A stretch of DNA of 37,277 bases from the NCBI GenBank assembly GCA_035460805.1, contig DATHWI010000073.1, positions 1 through 37,277 of the forward strand, read 5' to 3'. This document shows positions 14,566 through 22,853 of this stretch, piece after piece. Numbering within the stretch: position 1 is the first letter of the stretch; each line of letters opens with the position of its first letter. Made by a program: the position numbers and the translations under genes. Below the pieces are notes generated by a model. That model had not been told where the DNA came from and searched no databases. It saw only the letters and a list, made by a program, of their open reading frames with translations. This DNA is from Verrucomicrobiia bacterium (GTDB lineage: Bacteria; Patescibacteriota; UBA1384; CAILIB01).

Positions 14566-15669
14566 CCGTTTATACCGAACCACAACTGATTGCGCCACGC
14601 CGAGCAGCATTGCATTGGTAAGCAGCGTGGTCCCGCCGTAACTTAGGAAGGGCAACGGGATACCCGTTACCGGCATTATCCCCATATTCATCCCGATATT
14701 TACGAGCACCTCAAAGATGAGTTTGCAGGCCAAGCCAATGCAAATAAGCATGCCAAATTCATCCCGAGCTATGTGCGCTGCGTTCAAAACTCTCAAGATT
14801 AAGAAGGCATACATGAGAATAATGGCGTAGGAACCCAAGAGCCCCCATGCCTCGGCAATGCCGGCAAAAATAAAGTCGGCGTGGGCAACAGGCAAAAAGT
14901 TAAGCTGGGATTGGCTGCCATACCCCAAGCCTTTTCCAAGCACCCCACCTGAACCTACGGCAATCTTGGACTGAATCACATTGTACCCAGATTTGCCTGG
15001 GTCGCGCTTGGGATCCACAAAGCTGGCCAGGCGGTCCTTTTGGTAATCCTTGAGGATGGCGCCAAATGGTTTGACATTCATAAAGGAGAGCACAATAGCG
15101 ATAGCCCCAAGGGACACGAAGGTCACCAACAGGATCTTGTGCAGTTTTTGCAATCGGCTGTAGAGCATGATGCCCAGTCCTGATACTACAATCACCATGG
15201 CCGTACCCAAGTCCGGTTGCATAAGCACCAAAATAGCCGGCACAAACAGGACGATGAGTGCCTGGAAGAAAACCCTGAAGGGAAAAGCCGGGATACGCCG
15301 GCTCAACAGGGCTGCCAAACCAATGATGAGCACGAATTTCATGAGCTCGCCTGGTTGCAGTTGGAAAATACCCAAGTCAATCCAGCGCTCCGCGCCAAAG
15401 CTGTTGAACCCGATAATTTCTACCGCCCCCAGGAGCGCAAGGCCCGCGATGAATATCCAAGGCGACCAGGCGCGTAGAGCCCGGTAATCGATGAAGGTCA
15501 GAAGGAGCATAAAGAAGATGCCGATCAAACTGAAGAGCCCCTGACGGAAGGCGGTCGTAGTCCCCGCCGTATCAGAGGTGAGGATATAGATAACCACCGT
15601 ACTGATAGTCATCAGTACGACAGGCAGGACAAAGAGGAAGGGGTCGAGCGCTTTGAATCGGCTCCACAT
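14548..15669 (-). CDS. rodA: Rod-shape peptidoglycan glycosyltransferase RodA
   Basis: SEDS-family membrane enzyme that polymerises lipid II into peptidoglycan during elongation. The 373 residues hold about ten membrane helices. Family motifs are visible in order: FNSFGAERWIDLGIFQLQPGE near 90-110, LVLMQPDLGTAMV near 150, YNVIQSKIAVGSGGVLGKG near 230-250 with the catalytic-loop region, LPVAHADFIFA near 265, and PVTGIPLPFLSYGGTTL near 340. The HADFIF wording and length favour RodA over FtsW, though the families are close. The ATG at 15669 follows the ileS stop by 5 bases. Presence of RodA implies a peptidoglycan wall. Confidence 0.93.
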   Translation of the reverse strand: MWSRFKALDPFLFVLPVVLMTISTVVIYILTSDTAGTTTAFRQGLFSLIGIFFMLLLTFIDYRALRAWSPWIFIAGLALLGAVEIIGFNSFGAERWIDLGIFQLQPGELMKFVLIIGLAALLSRRIPAFPFRVFFQALIVLFVPAILVLMQPDLGTAMVIVVSGLGIMLYSRLQKLHKILLVTFVSLGAIAIVLSFMNVKPFGAILKDYQKDRLASFVDPKRDPGKSGYNVIQSKIAVGSGGVLGKGLGYGSQSQLNFLPVAHADFIFAGIAEAWGLLGSYAIILMYAFLILRVLNAAHIARDEFGMLICIGLACKLIFEVLVNIGMNMGIMPVTGIPLPFLSYGGTTLLTNAMLLGVAQSVVVRYKRLTFER

Positions 15670-15674
15670 AGAGG

Positions 15675-18593
15675 CTAGGCCTTAGGTTGCAATCCCACCA
15701 GAAGGGTTTCACCTTCTAGCTCGATCTCTGTTTCCGGCAGTGACTCCCAGGTTTGGTCATTCACCACCAGGTACGCGTCTTGCACAATGCCAGGCTGGGC
15801 GGTGAGCAACTCTTCCACGACTGAACGGTGCTGAGGGGCAACCAGGAGCTGCATCCACTGGCCTGGCTGGCAACCGAGTTGCTTGCGCAGGTTCTGCACA
15901 ACTCGCTGGAATTCACGCGCCCGGCCCGCCAACGCAAGTTGCTCAGTGATTTCCAGGTCAAGGGAAACGGCAATCCCCTGCTCTTCGCGGCTCATTGCCA
16001 GGTTTTCGGTTGGCGCGCCTTGGCGGACGGAGAGCACATTCAGTTCGTCCATGAGCAATTCAACCAATTCGTCACTGAACGGGACGGCGGCTGAAACCAC
16101 GGCCTCCGCCAAAGGTTGGCGTACTTTGATCTTATGTTGGGACCGGACGGAAAGACCAAGCTCGACCGCCAAGCGGAGACGGGCCATTTCTTTCTCAAGT
16201 TCAGAGTTCGCACCAAATGGCTGCTCTGGCCACTTGGCGAGATGGATGGAAACAGGGTCACTTTCATGACGGAGCTCGTTAAACAAATGCTCGGTCAGGA
16301 ACGGAGTCATAGGCGCCAGCATAGCTATGGCATGCATGGCGGTATCGTAGAGGATGGTGAAGAAAAGGTTGTCCGTGCGCTTGCGGGAAAGACGGAGATA
16401 CCAGGTAGAGAGGTCATTCACAAAGGCGGCAATGGTCCGGCCAGCCCGCAGGTAGTCAAAGGCATCCAAGTACGCCGTCACTTCCGTAACGGTCTGAGCT
16501 TGGCGGCTAAGAATCCACTTGTCTACGTTTTTCTTGGCATTTTTGCGGGCCGCCATGCGCTCATCGGCATACGGGACGCTGAACCCGTTCAACTCTGCAC
16601 CCGTCTTATAGAAGCTCACGATATTCATGAGCAACATGTGGGTGTTCCGGTACGCAGTCTGCAAATCTTTAGTGCTGAACGACTTGGTCTCACCAGGCGC
16701 GTTGAGGGTGAAGAGGTACCAACGCAAAGCATCGGCACCGTATTCGTTGAAAATATCTTCCGGCTTGATGATGTTCCCAATGGACTTGGACATCTTCTTC
16801 CCCTGCTCATCCACCAGGTGCCCAAAGCAGACTACCCGTTTGTAGGCTGACATGCCTTGGGTCAATGTGCCCAGGGCCAACATACTGTAGAACCATCCGC
16901 GGGTCTGATCCACACCTTCCGCGATGTAATCCGCAGGGAAAAGGCCTTGCTCTTTCCGGCCAGACGCATACGGCATGCTACCCGAGTCAATCCAGACGTC
17001 TAAGACATATGGCTCACGTACATATTCTTCCCCGTCTTTTACCAAGACCACGTCGTCTATGAATGGACGGTGCGGGTCAAAGTCGGGTGGAACCTGGCTT
17101 GGGTCTTTAGCTAACGCACGCAGCTCTTCAAACGAACCGACGCAGAGCATTGCCCCACTTGGCGCAACCCAAACAGGAAGCGGGGTTCCCCAAAAACGCT
17201 CACGCGAGATTGCCCAATCACGGGCTTCACGGATGAAGTCGCCAAAGCGACCCTCTTTCACGTGGTCAGGAATCCAGGTGACATCATTGTTACTATCCAT
17301 GAGCTCTTGGCGGAGTTTGGACATGCCAATGTACCACGAGTCTTTGGCGTAGTAGATAAGCGGGGTTTTACAGCGCCAACAATGTGGATAACTATGCGTA
17401 ATGGTCTCTTTTTTGTAGAGACGGGACTTAGCCGTGAGGTCACGGAGGATAGGGACAAGGGCATCCCGAACAAACATGCCGGTGAATTCCGGTACCAGCT
17501 CATTAAAGTGACCACTCAGGTCTACCGTATGCACACGGGCAAGCCCCTCGGCCTTGCCTAGGTTAAAGTCGTCTTCACCATACATAACCGCAGTGTGCAC
17601 AATGCCTGAGCCATCCTCTGTAGTAACAAAGCCAGCTGGAACAACCAGGTACTTTTTACCCTCTACGTTTGCCAAAGGCTCTGCGTAAAGTGGCGCGTAG
17701 GTAAGGCCAACCAAATCAAGTCCTGTGTATTCAGCGGTAATTTCATAGTCACTGCTCAAAACAGACAGGCGTGACTTGGCCAAAATGAGCCGGGTCTCCC
17801 CTGCCTCACCATGCTGCAACACTTCCACATACTCGATTTCTGAACCAACCGCCAGTGCCACATTGCCAGGCAACGTCCATGGCGTAGTTGTCCAGGCAAG
17901 GAAGGAAACACCTGGCTTCTCCACTATTGGGAACGTTACGTACACAGATACGTCCTTAACGTCCTGGTAGCCTTGGGCAACTTCAGCGGCAGACAACCCT
18001 GTCCCACACCGTGGGCAGTATGGGAGCACCTTGTAGTCCTTGAACATGTGCCCCGCGTCCCAGACCTGCTTCATGACAGACCACACGCCCTCTATATAAG
18101 AAGGCTCGTAGGTGATGTAAGGGTTTTCCTGGTCAAGCCAGTAGCCGAAACGAGGCAGGAATTTATCCCAATCCTGCTTGAATTCCCATACGCTCTCACG
18201 GCAAATCTCATTAAACTTCTTAATGGAAGCTTTTTCGTCCCCTTCTACAAGGTTGAGGATTTCTTTCTTTCCCGTTAGGCCCAGGGCTTTTTCTACCTGT
18301 ACTTCTACTGGCAATCCATGCGTATCCCAACCACTCTGACGTGGGACATAGCGGCCCCGCATGGTCATGTACCGTCCGGCTGCATCTTTAAAAGAGCCTG
18401 GGAGGGTATGGTGCAGCGCCGGCTTGGCGTTGGCCGTTGGCGGGCCATCGTACACCACAAAAGGTTCCGCCCCTTCATTCTGGGTAACGGATTTTTCGAA
18501 AACGTTTTCATCGCGCCAAAAAGAGAGGACTTGCTCTTCAATTTGCGGGAATAAGGGTTTCGAGTTGTCTAGGTTTTTAGTGAAGGACTCCAT
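15675..18593 (-). CDS. ileS: Isoleucyl-tRNA synthetase, eukaryote-like type 2
   Basis: Cytoplasmic class I synthetase with editing domain; 972 residues. The Rossmann fold carries a HIGH-type motif in PALHHTLPGS and the segment SGWDTHGLPVEVQVEKALG, which is the type 2 (eukaryal/archaeal-like) wording. A first zinc-type knuckle is YCPRCGTGLS. The editing domain carries AWTTTPWTLPGN and GSGIVHTAVMYGEDDF. SYPHCWRCKTPL follows, and then KMSKSIGN. The C-terminal part has the anticodon helices but not the bacterial C-terminal Cys4 zinc finger, again as in type 2. In the family, type 2 enzymes are known for natural mupirocin resistance. The start is set to the ATG at 18593; a TTG ten codons upstream is less likely. 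It overlaps rnhA by 17 bases. Confidence 0.96.
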   Translation of the reverse strand: MESFTKNLDNSKPLFPQIEEQVLSFWRDENVFEKSVTQNEGAEPFVVYDGPPTANAKPALHHTLPGSFKDAAGRYMTMRGRYVPRQSGWDTHGLPVEVQVEKALGLTGKKEILNLVEGDEKASIKKFNEICRESVWEFKQDWDKFLPRFGYWLDQENPYITYEPSYIEGVWSVMKQVWDAGHMFKDYKVLPYCPRCGTGLSAAEVAQGYQDVKDVSVYVTFPIVEKPGVSFLAWTTTPWTLPGNVALAVGSEIEYVEVLQHGEAGETRLILAKSRLSVLSSDYEITAEYTGLDLVGLTYAPLYAEPLANVEGKKYLVVPAGFVTTEDGSGIVHTAVMYGEDDFNLGKAEGLARVHTVDLSGHFNELVPEFTGMFVRDALVPILRDLTAKSRLYKKETITHSYPHCWRCKTPLIYYAKDSWYIGMSKLRQELMDSNNDVTWIPDHVKEGRFGDFIREARDWAISRERFWGTPLPVWVAPSGAMLCVGSFEELRALAKDPSQVPPDFDPHRPFIDDVVLVKDGEEYVREPYVLDVWIDSGSMPYASGRKEQGLFPADYIAEGVDQTRGWFYSMLALGTLTQGMSAYKRVVCFGHLVDEQGKKMSKSIGNIIKPEDIFNEYGADALRWYLFTLNAPGETKSFSTKDLQTAYRNTHMLLMNIVSFYKTGAELNGFSVPYADERMAARKNAKKNVDKWILSRQAQTVTEVTAYLDAFDYLRAGRTIAAFVNDLSTWYLRLSRKRTDNLFFTILYDTAMHAIAMLAPMTPFLTEHLFNELRHESDPVSIHLAKWPEQPFGANSELEKEMARLRLAVELGLSVRSQHKIKVRQPLAEAVVSAAVPFSDELVELLMDELNVLSVRQGAPTENLAMSREEQGIAVSLDLEITEQLALAGRAREFQRVVQNLRKQLGCQPGQWMQLLVAPQHRSVVEELLTAQPGIVQDAYLVVNDQTWESLPETEIELEGETLLVGLQPKA

Positions 18594-18987
18594 CGAGCGT
18601 TTGATTGACGAGTTTGTCCGCAAGCTTGTTCTGCTCTCGGCGGACGTGGGTAAATCGGTATGGCAGGCCTGTGGCGCGAAGCTTCTTAAGTACTTCCGCG
18701 TGCAACGCCTGCAGCGTAATTTCTTTTACCCGGTACTGCCCGAGGATCTGTCGGACAACCAACTCACTATCAAGGAAGAAATGAAGTTCTGTGACTGGAA
18801 TTTCTAGCTCCGCGACCCTATCAAGCGCATCTATGACGCCTGTGTACTCCGCAACGTTATTTGTTGCATCCCCAATGTGGCGCCCGTGTTCTAGGTGAAA
18901 GTCTCCACTCTCAAGAACGACTCCTACTGCTGCAGGACCCGGGTTGCCACGCGCTCCACCATCGGTATGTATTGTAAGGATGCTCAT
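18577..18987 (-). CDS. rnhA: Ribonuclease HI family protein
   Basis: Cleaves RNA in RNA-DNA hybrids such as Okazaki primers and R-loops. The 136 residues start with the catalytic strand LTIHTDGGARGNPGPAAVG (first Asp), then NNVAEYTGVIDAL (Glu), FLDSELVVRQI (second Asp), and HVRREQNKLADKLVNQ (C-terminal Asp/His region). This fits the short RNase HI type without an N-terminal hybrid-binding domain. I choose the ATG at 18987. A TTG 12 codons upstream (19023) would lie within the -35 box of a promoter (18995-19023), whose predicted start is only one base before the ATG. The transcript would then be leaderless. ileS follows with an overlap. Confidence 0.92.
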   Translation of the reverse strand: MSILTIHTDGGARGNPGPAAVGVVLESGDFHLEHGRHIGDATNNVAEYTGVIDALDRVAELEIPVTELHFFLDSELVVRQILGQYRVKEITLQALHAEVLKKLRATGLPYRFTHVRREQNKLADKLVNQTLDGVLH

Positions 18988-18994
18988 ACCCAAC

Positions 18995-19023
18995 AGGTTA
19001 CCGGAAATAGTCAGTTTGCTCAA
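18995..19023 (-). promoter_or_regulatory. Promoter of rnhA-ileS-rodA
   Basis: On the minus strand TTGAGC (19018-19023), 17 bases, then TAACCT (18995-19000) preceded by CGG. The predicted start is at about 18988, next to the rnhA ATG. Confidence 0.5.
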
Positions 19024-19025
19024 TT

Positions 19026-19054
19026 GAAAAAGCCTCGCCGGGATGGCGAGGCTT
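19026..19054 (-). terminator. Rho-independent terminator after the 19064 gene
   Basis: AGCCTCGCC / GGCGAGGCT (19031-19039 with 19045-19053) with a five-base loop is followed on the minus strand by TTTTTC. It lies about 10 bases after the stop codon and just before the rnhA promoter. Confidence 0.9.
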
Positions 19055-19063
19055 GAGTGCGAT

Positions 19064-19501
19064 TTAGAACATCAGCGTTTGACGGGTTGGGGTGATGTGC
19101 ACGTGCGCCGGAATGGTCCGGCCCTCGTAACACACATACCCATGAATCTTCACGCCGCGCCGGTTTTGGACATATTCCGGACTGGCAATGAGGAACTGCA
19201 GTTTCGTGAGATTGGCAGGGTCACTGGACTGGTACTCCTTGGTCTCATCGAGATACGGGAGTCCAAATGCTTTCTGCTGTGGTACCTCGCGCAAACTGAG
19301 GGCGACGCACCTTTTTGCACGGTCTACGGCATCTTTGCCGATAACCTGCAGGGTAGTGCACACATGTGGCCGGGTGCGGCTGCGGCCACAGAATTCCATG
19401 GGATGCTTACTGCGACGGTCCACCGGCGCATCCTTGAGAAAGATGTCCACGTCGGGACCGATGGCGAGTTGAAATCTACGGGAAGACGATAGTCTCTGCA
19501 A
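19064..19501 (-). CDS. Hypothetical protein with TTG start and own promoter
   Basis: An unrecognised 145-residue basic protein without signal peptide or membrane helix. It contains four cysteines (in EFCGRS, HVCTTL, KRCVAL, YVCYEG) and a C-terminal half that looks like alternating beta strands (KLQFLIASPEYVQ, KIHGYVCYEG, IPAHVHITPT). The start is a TTG at 19501, decided by a GGAGG six bases upstream; no other frame fits this site. A good promoter (19529-19557) and a terminator (19026-19054) bracket it exactly, so it is a single-gene unit. The opposite strand is open too, but it has no such signals. Function is unknown. Confidence 0.75.
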   Translation of the reverse strand: MQRLSSSRRFQLAIGPDVDIFLKDAPVDRRSKHPMEFCGRSRTRPHVCTTLQVIGKDAVDRAKRCVALSLREVPQQKAFGLPYLDETKEYQSSDPANLTKLQFLIASPEYVQNRRGVKIHGYVCYEGRTIPAHVHITPTRQTLMF

Positions 19502-19528
19502 ACAAAACCTCCATAACCAGCATACCCG

Positions 19529-19557
19529 CTTATAGCGAGTCTGAACCTGTTATGCAA
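19529..19557 (-). promoter_or_regulatory. Promoter of the 19501 gene
   Basis: On the minus strand TTGCAT (19552-19557), 17 bases, then TATAAG (19529-19534). The -35 box lies in the last codons of rsmH. The leader is about 20 bases with a strong GGAGG. Confidence 0.75.
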
Positions 19558-20443
19558 GTCTTTTGATGGCCCGTAACTTGGCGCTGCGGCTCCGCGGGTT
19601 GCTCACCTGCTCCTCACGGCCAGCTACAAGTGGCTTTTTAGTAAGGATTTGGAACTCTTCGCCAGCACCTTTGAAGGCGTATTTTACAATGCGGTCCTCT
19701 AGGGAATGGAAGGTAATAATGGCGAGTATTCCACCTGGCGCCAGAAGACTAAGTGCATCAGGAATTGCCTCCCCTAGGTGCTCTAGCTCCTTATTCACGG
19801 CGATACGAAGAGCTTGGAATACGCGTGTTGCTGGGTGCGGGCGCTTATGCCGCTGGCTTGGATGGTAAAGCTCAGTCACAAATTCCGCCAGATCAGTGGT
19901 GCGCTTAAAAAGCTCTTTCCTCCGACGCTCAACTACTGCTTTGGCGATTTTGCGGCTCAACCGCTCTTCCCCGTACGTAAAGAAAATCTCAGCCAACTTA
20001 TGCTCAGGCCAACTATTAAGAATGCTGGCTGCCGTGGCTTGCTCATCCTGGTCCATGCGCATGTCTAATGGACCATCGTGCTGAAAAGAAAACCCACGCT
20101 CAGGTGTATCAATCTGATAACTGGAAACGCCAATATCCATAAGGATGCCATCCACTGCAGGTGCAATGTTCTTGGTGCGCAAAAATGACAACTCACTATA
20201 GTTCCCCTGGAAGTACTGTACGCGCTCCCCTAGCCGCTCTTCTGCAAACTCAAGTGCATAGGGGTCGCGGTCAATCCCGATCAACCGTATTTCTTTTTTT
20301 GCTTCCGCTGCGCACTCAAGCATGGCCTCACTATGGCCACCCATCCCAAGTGTGGCATCAACAAAAATCCCCCCTCGTTCGGGCTGGAGGATTTCCAATG
20401 TTTCAGTAAGTAAAACAGGCTTGTGCCGGTCAGCAGGTTGCAT
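19550..20443 (-). CDS. rsmH: 16S rRNA (cytosine(1402)-N4)-methyltransferase
   Basis: SAM-dependent methyltransferase that modifies C1402 in the ribosomal P site. The 297 residues show HKPVLLTETLEIL at the start, the SAM-binding GGIFVDATLGMGGHSEAML, IGIDRDPYALEFA, GILMDIGVSSYQID, RGFSFQHDGPLDMRMD, the RRxK/HPATRVFQALRIAVNKEL segment and IITFHSLEDRIVKYAF, ending NPRSRSAKLRAIKR. The length is normal. The ATG at 20443 lies 24 bases after the last prepilin-like gene, so it is probably co-transcribed with the pilin operon; in most bacteria it stands in the cell-division cluster instead. Confidence 0.96.
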   Translation of the reverse strand: MQPADRHKPVLLTETLEILQPERGGIFVDATLGMGGHSEAMLECAAEAKKEIRLIGIDRDPYALEFAEERLGERVQYFQGNYSELSFLRTKNIAPAVDGILMDIGVSSYQIDTPERGFSFQHDGPLDMRMDQDEQATAASILNSWPEHKLAEIFFTYGEERLSRKIAKAVVERRRKELFKRTTDLAEFVTELYHPSQRHKRPHPATRVFQALRIAVNKELEHLGEAIPDALSLLAPGGILAIITFHSLEDRIVKYAFKGAGEEFQILTKKPLVAGREEQVSNPRSRSAKLRAIKRLA

Positions 20444-20467
20444 ACCGCGATACTCTAGCAGAAAGCA

Positions 20468-21304
20468 CTACTTAAGGACACCGTTTTCATCAAAGACACC
20501 GGTAGTCTCGCTCAGGTACGGGATCCCTGCACGTACCGTATGGATGAGGCGGACACGCGTCTCACCGGAATAACCCGTAACATCCACCGTGGTGTACCCC
20601 TTCCCCATCACGGTCTGTCCGCTGGTTGAGGAGAGGTTGAGGAGAGTGATTGGGCTAGGACCTGCCACGTACGTAAAGACGAGTCGCAGGTAGCGGGCGT
20701 CATTGCGTCCAACTACTGAGAAGGCGCCGGCAGGGGTTTGTTCTGCCTCACATACGGTAGAAGAGGTGCAGATGGCGTATTTCACACTCACACCAACACC
20801 CACTGTGAACGAAGCGAAGTTGGAGCGGAACGGGATGAGCACCGCAGTGCCCGATGGGATATCCCGGCTCGAAAGCACAGCTGCCGGGGCAGAAGTGTAG
20901 GCCACGCGGTTCCTAATGGCCATGTCGTAGTAGGGACAAGTCCTATCTGCTGTGCTGGCGGCAAGAGTTTGCGCAGAAGTCTGCACTGAGCAAAAGCCAG
21001 AAGCGTCACGGGTAAAGCCGCGGCGCAACGGATAGAGGGTATACGTGGTACCCACGGAAGTCTTGTCCGTACGGTTGCCATATTCACCATCCGTCAGCGA
21101 GCCAGCCCCAATGTAACTCAAGCCTTCCTGAATGCCGATGTTGGCGGTATCCAAAGCTTCATCCCGCGTAGAAAGTACTGCAGAAGCACGGCCAGACTCT
21201 AAGAGCGCCCTGCTACCCGCCAGCACCATGACTCCCACAACGGAGAGCAGGAGAAGCATGATGAGGAGCGAAGCCCCGCGTTTTGGTGAGAGTATGCGCT
21301 TCAT
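20468..21304 (-). CDS. Prepilin-like minor pilus component (PilX/GspK-like position)
   Basis: 278 residues. The N-terminus MKRILSPKRGASLLIMLLLLSVVGVMVLAG has a short basic leader, a Gly before a hydrophobic helix, and SLLIMLLLL in place of the usual FTLIE. The conserved +5 Glu of prepilins is missing, as in PilX/GspK-type minor pilins that sit at the tip. The rest is a Ser/Thr-rich, beta-like extracellular domain with cysteines in FCSVQ, TCPYYD and ICTSSTVCEAE. It is the last of four prepilin-like genes after pilD; its start overlaps the stop of the upstream prepilin gene. A pilus tip or priming role is inferred from the order. Confidence 0.75.
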   Translation of the reverse strand: MKRILSPKRGASLLIMLLLLSVVGVMVLAGSRALLESGRASAVLSTRDEALDTANIGIQEGLSYIGAGSLTDGEYGNRTDKTSVGTTYTLYPLRRGFTRDASGFCSVQTSAQTLAASTADRTCPYYDMAIRNRVAYTSAPAAVLSSRDIPSGTAVLIPFRSNFASFTVGVGVSVKYAICTSSTVCEAEQTPAGAFSVVGRNDARYLRLVFTYVAGPSPITLLNLSSTSGQTVMGKGYTTVDVTGYSGETRVRLIHTVRAGIPYLSETTGVFDENGVLK

Positions 21305-22005
21305 TAGAGTCCACTAAACGGAACGGTGTTATTGGGGAGGTTGCGGTAAGCAGTGCGCTCCACGGTAAGTGGGAGCGTCTTAATAGTATCGGCACGCTCC
21401 GTAAAGGTTGAGTCACTGATCGCAGGGTCGTACATGCTGGTCATAGTGAGGCGGATGCCGGATGGGTCAGGGCTGGGGGTCGTTGAGCCATATTGAATAG
21501 GAAGCGCAATGAAACGCGTCACATTTGTGGTGGCGTCGGTCAGGTAGGTAGGGCCGGTTACTGTGCCAGGAAATGCGTTAGCGAGGTCAATTGCGGTGCA
21601 GAAACGAGAAGAAGTTGAATTGTTATAGGTGCCTGCAAGAATGAACTCTGCCAAACGGTATTTCCCCGCGCCCACTTCCACCACACAGTATGCACGCTGC
21701 TCCACTGCCGAGGATGCAGCCCCAGCGGTGGTTGGCACGATACTGGTGAAGACAAGGATATTGCCTGTCGTGGCAGCCGTATTAGCATTGAGGATAACTA
21801 CCGGCGCGGTCTTGGACGACTGGGCAAAGGCACGGCCAATAATATCAAGTGACTGCTTAATCTGAACTGCAGCACCGTTGCTTTGATCCGTCTGCTGGTA
21901 CATCCCCACCGTTGAGGAAAATATGACCACGGAGTAACCTGCCACCACTACGAGAAGCAGGGCGGTGATAAGAAGTTCAATGAGGGTAAAGGCTTTGCGT
22001 TTCAT
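21304..22005 (-). CDS. Type IV prepilin-like protein
   Basis: 233 residues with a short class III signal, MKRKA before FTLIELLITALLLVVVAGYSVVIF: the peptidase site lies after Ala, +1 Phe is present and the +5 Glu is present. After the N-terminal helix the protein is Thr/Ser/Ala-rich with two cysteines (YCVVEV, FCTAID), as in minor pilins or pseudopilins of the PilW/GspJ kind. It starts at the ATG at 22005, two bases after the stop of the prepilin before it. It will be processed by the PilD encoded at the head of the operon. Its exact place in the pilus is not visible. Confidence 0.85.
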   Translation of the reverse strand: MKRKAFTLIELLITALLLVVVAGYSVVIFSSTVGMYQQTDQSNGAAVQIKQSLDIIGRAFAQSSKTAPVVILNANTAATTGNILVFTSIVPTTAGAASSAVEQRAYCVVEVGAGKYRLAEFILAGTYNNSTSSRFCTAIDLANAFPGTVTGPTYLTDATTNVTRFIALPIQYGSTTPSPDPSGIRLTMTSMYDPAISDSTFTERADTIKTLPLTVERTAYRNLPNNTVPFSGL

Positions 22006-22007
22006 GG

Positions 22008-22853
22008 TTATGGCGCTGGCTCCACGGTATTTGGGTCAACGCTACATGGCACTGGAAGAGTAGGACAGACACCGCCACCTCCACCACCTCCGCCGCCCGG
22101 CGGCGGGACAGCCAGGCCAGTGCCTGGGACGTGGTTAGTGAGAACGAGTGTCTGGGAAACGGCTTCACCCTTCCGATCCACGCCACCCAAGATAGGCCAC
22201 ACGGCAACCGTGAGGGAGTATCCAGTGTACGAGGTGGAAGTAGCAATAGAGATAGTGCGTCGGTAGAAATCCCAGTCTTTCTGGTGGTTCAAGTCACTGG
22301 CAAAGTAAGTGGTGGTATTTGTCCCCGTGGTAGGTAGGTAGGTAAAATCGTACACCTGGGGTTCTACGATAAAATTCTGCAGCGCAGATGGAACACCCTT
22401 GCGAACGGCTATCACCTCACCCTCACTTACATTAAGGGCGCTACTCATGGTGTAGGAGGCATTTGTGGGACCGGCTGGGCTCACCAAACCTGCACAACCC
22501 GGATTACCAGAAGCGCACCAAAGGAGGTGGATAGGATGGGTAGTAGTAATTGAAGCCTGGGAGCCAGGGCGGGTACGGTACGGTGCGATGCGCACAGGCG
22601 AGGCCGTTAGGGTCACGGGCAAGAATGCGTCACTGAGCGGTTGGGCGGGCGTAGCGCTCCGCAAGGCGTTGTGCGTCAGGGTAATCATGTCCACGGCATC
22701 TTGTACCAACGCTTCTTGCTGGGTACGCATTTCCGTAACAGCAGCGTTTCGCTGTACTGCGCGGTTTGCACTCACTGCCGCACCCATAACCACCACGGCA
22801 AGTGCCAAAGCAATGACCGTTTCCAGAAGGGTGAAGGCGGGCCGCTTTAACAT
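22008..22853 (-). CDS. Type IV prepilin-like protein with C-terminal Pro/Gly stalk
   Basis: 281 residues; leader MLKRPA, then FTLLETVIALALAVVVMGAAV with +5 Glu. The body is a Thr/Pro-rich extracellular domain with cysteines in LLWCASGNPGCAGL. Near residue 250 there is PPPGGGGGGGGG, followed by a short tail with two cysteines (VCPTLPVPCSVD). The glycine run is very like the linker of the secreted protein at 2409-3446, so it may tether or display a terminal peptide. The start overlaps the upstream prepilin gene by 7 bases. It resembles PilV/GspI-type minor pilins in its position. Confidence 0.85.
   Translation of the reverse strand: MLKRPAFTLLETVIALALAVVVMGAAVSANRAVQRNAAVTEMRTQQEALVQDAVDMITLTHNALRSATPAQPLSDAFLPVTLTASPVRIAPYRTRPGSQASITTTHPIHLLWCASGNPGCAGLVSPAGPTNASYTMSSALNVSEGEVIAVRKGVPSALQNFIVEPQVYDFTYLPTTGTNTTTYFASDLNHQKDWDFYRRTISIATSTSYTGYSLTVAVWPILGGVDRKGEAVSQTLVLTNHVPGTGLAVPPPGGGGGGGGGVCPTLPVPCSVDPNTVEPAP

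Noticed and set aside
18594-18623. Ten-codon extension of IleRS from a TTG
   Set aside because: It lies within rnhA, is not like the family, and an ATG follows at 18593.
19043-19492. Plus-strand frame opposite the 145-residue gene
   Set aside because: Promoter, SD and terminator all fit the minus-strand gene; the plus-strand frame starts inside the terminator hairpin.
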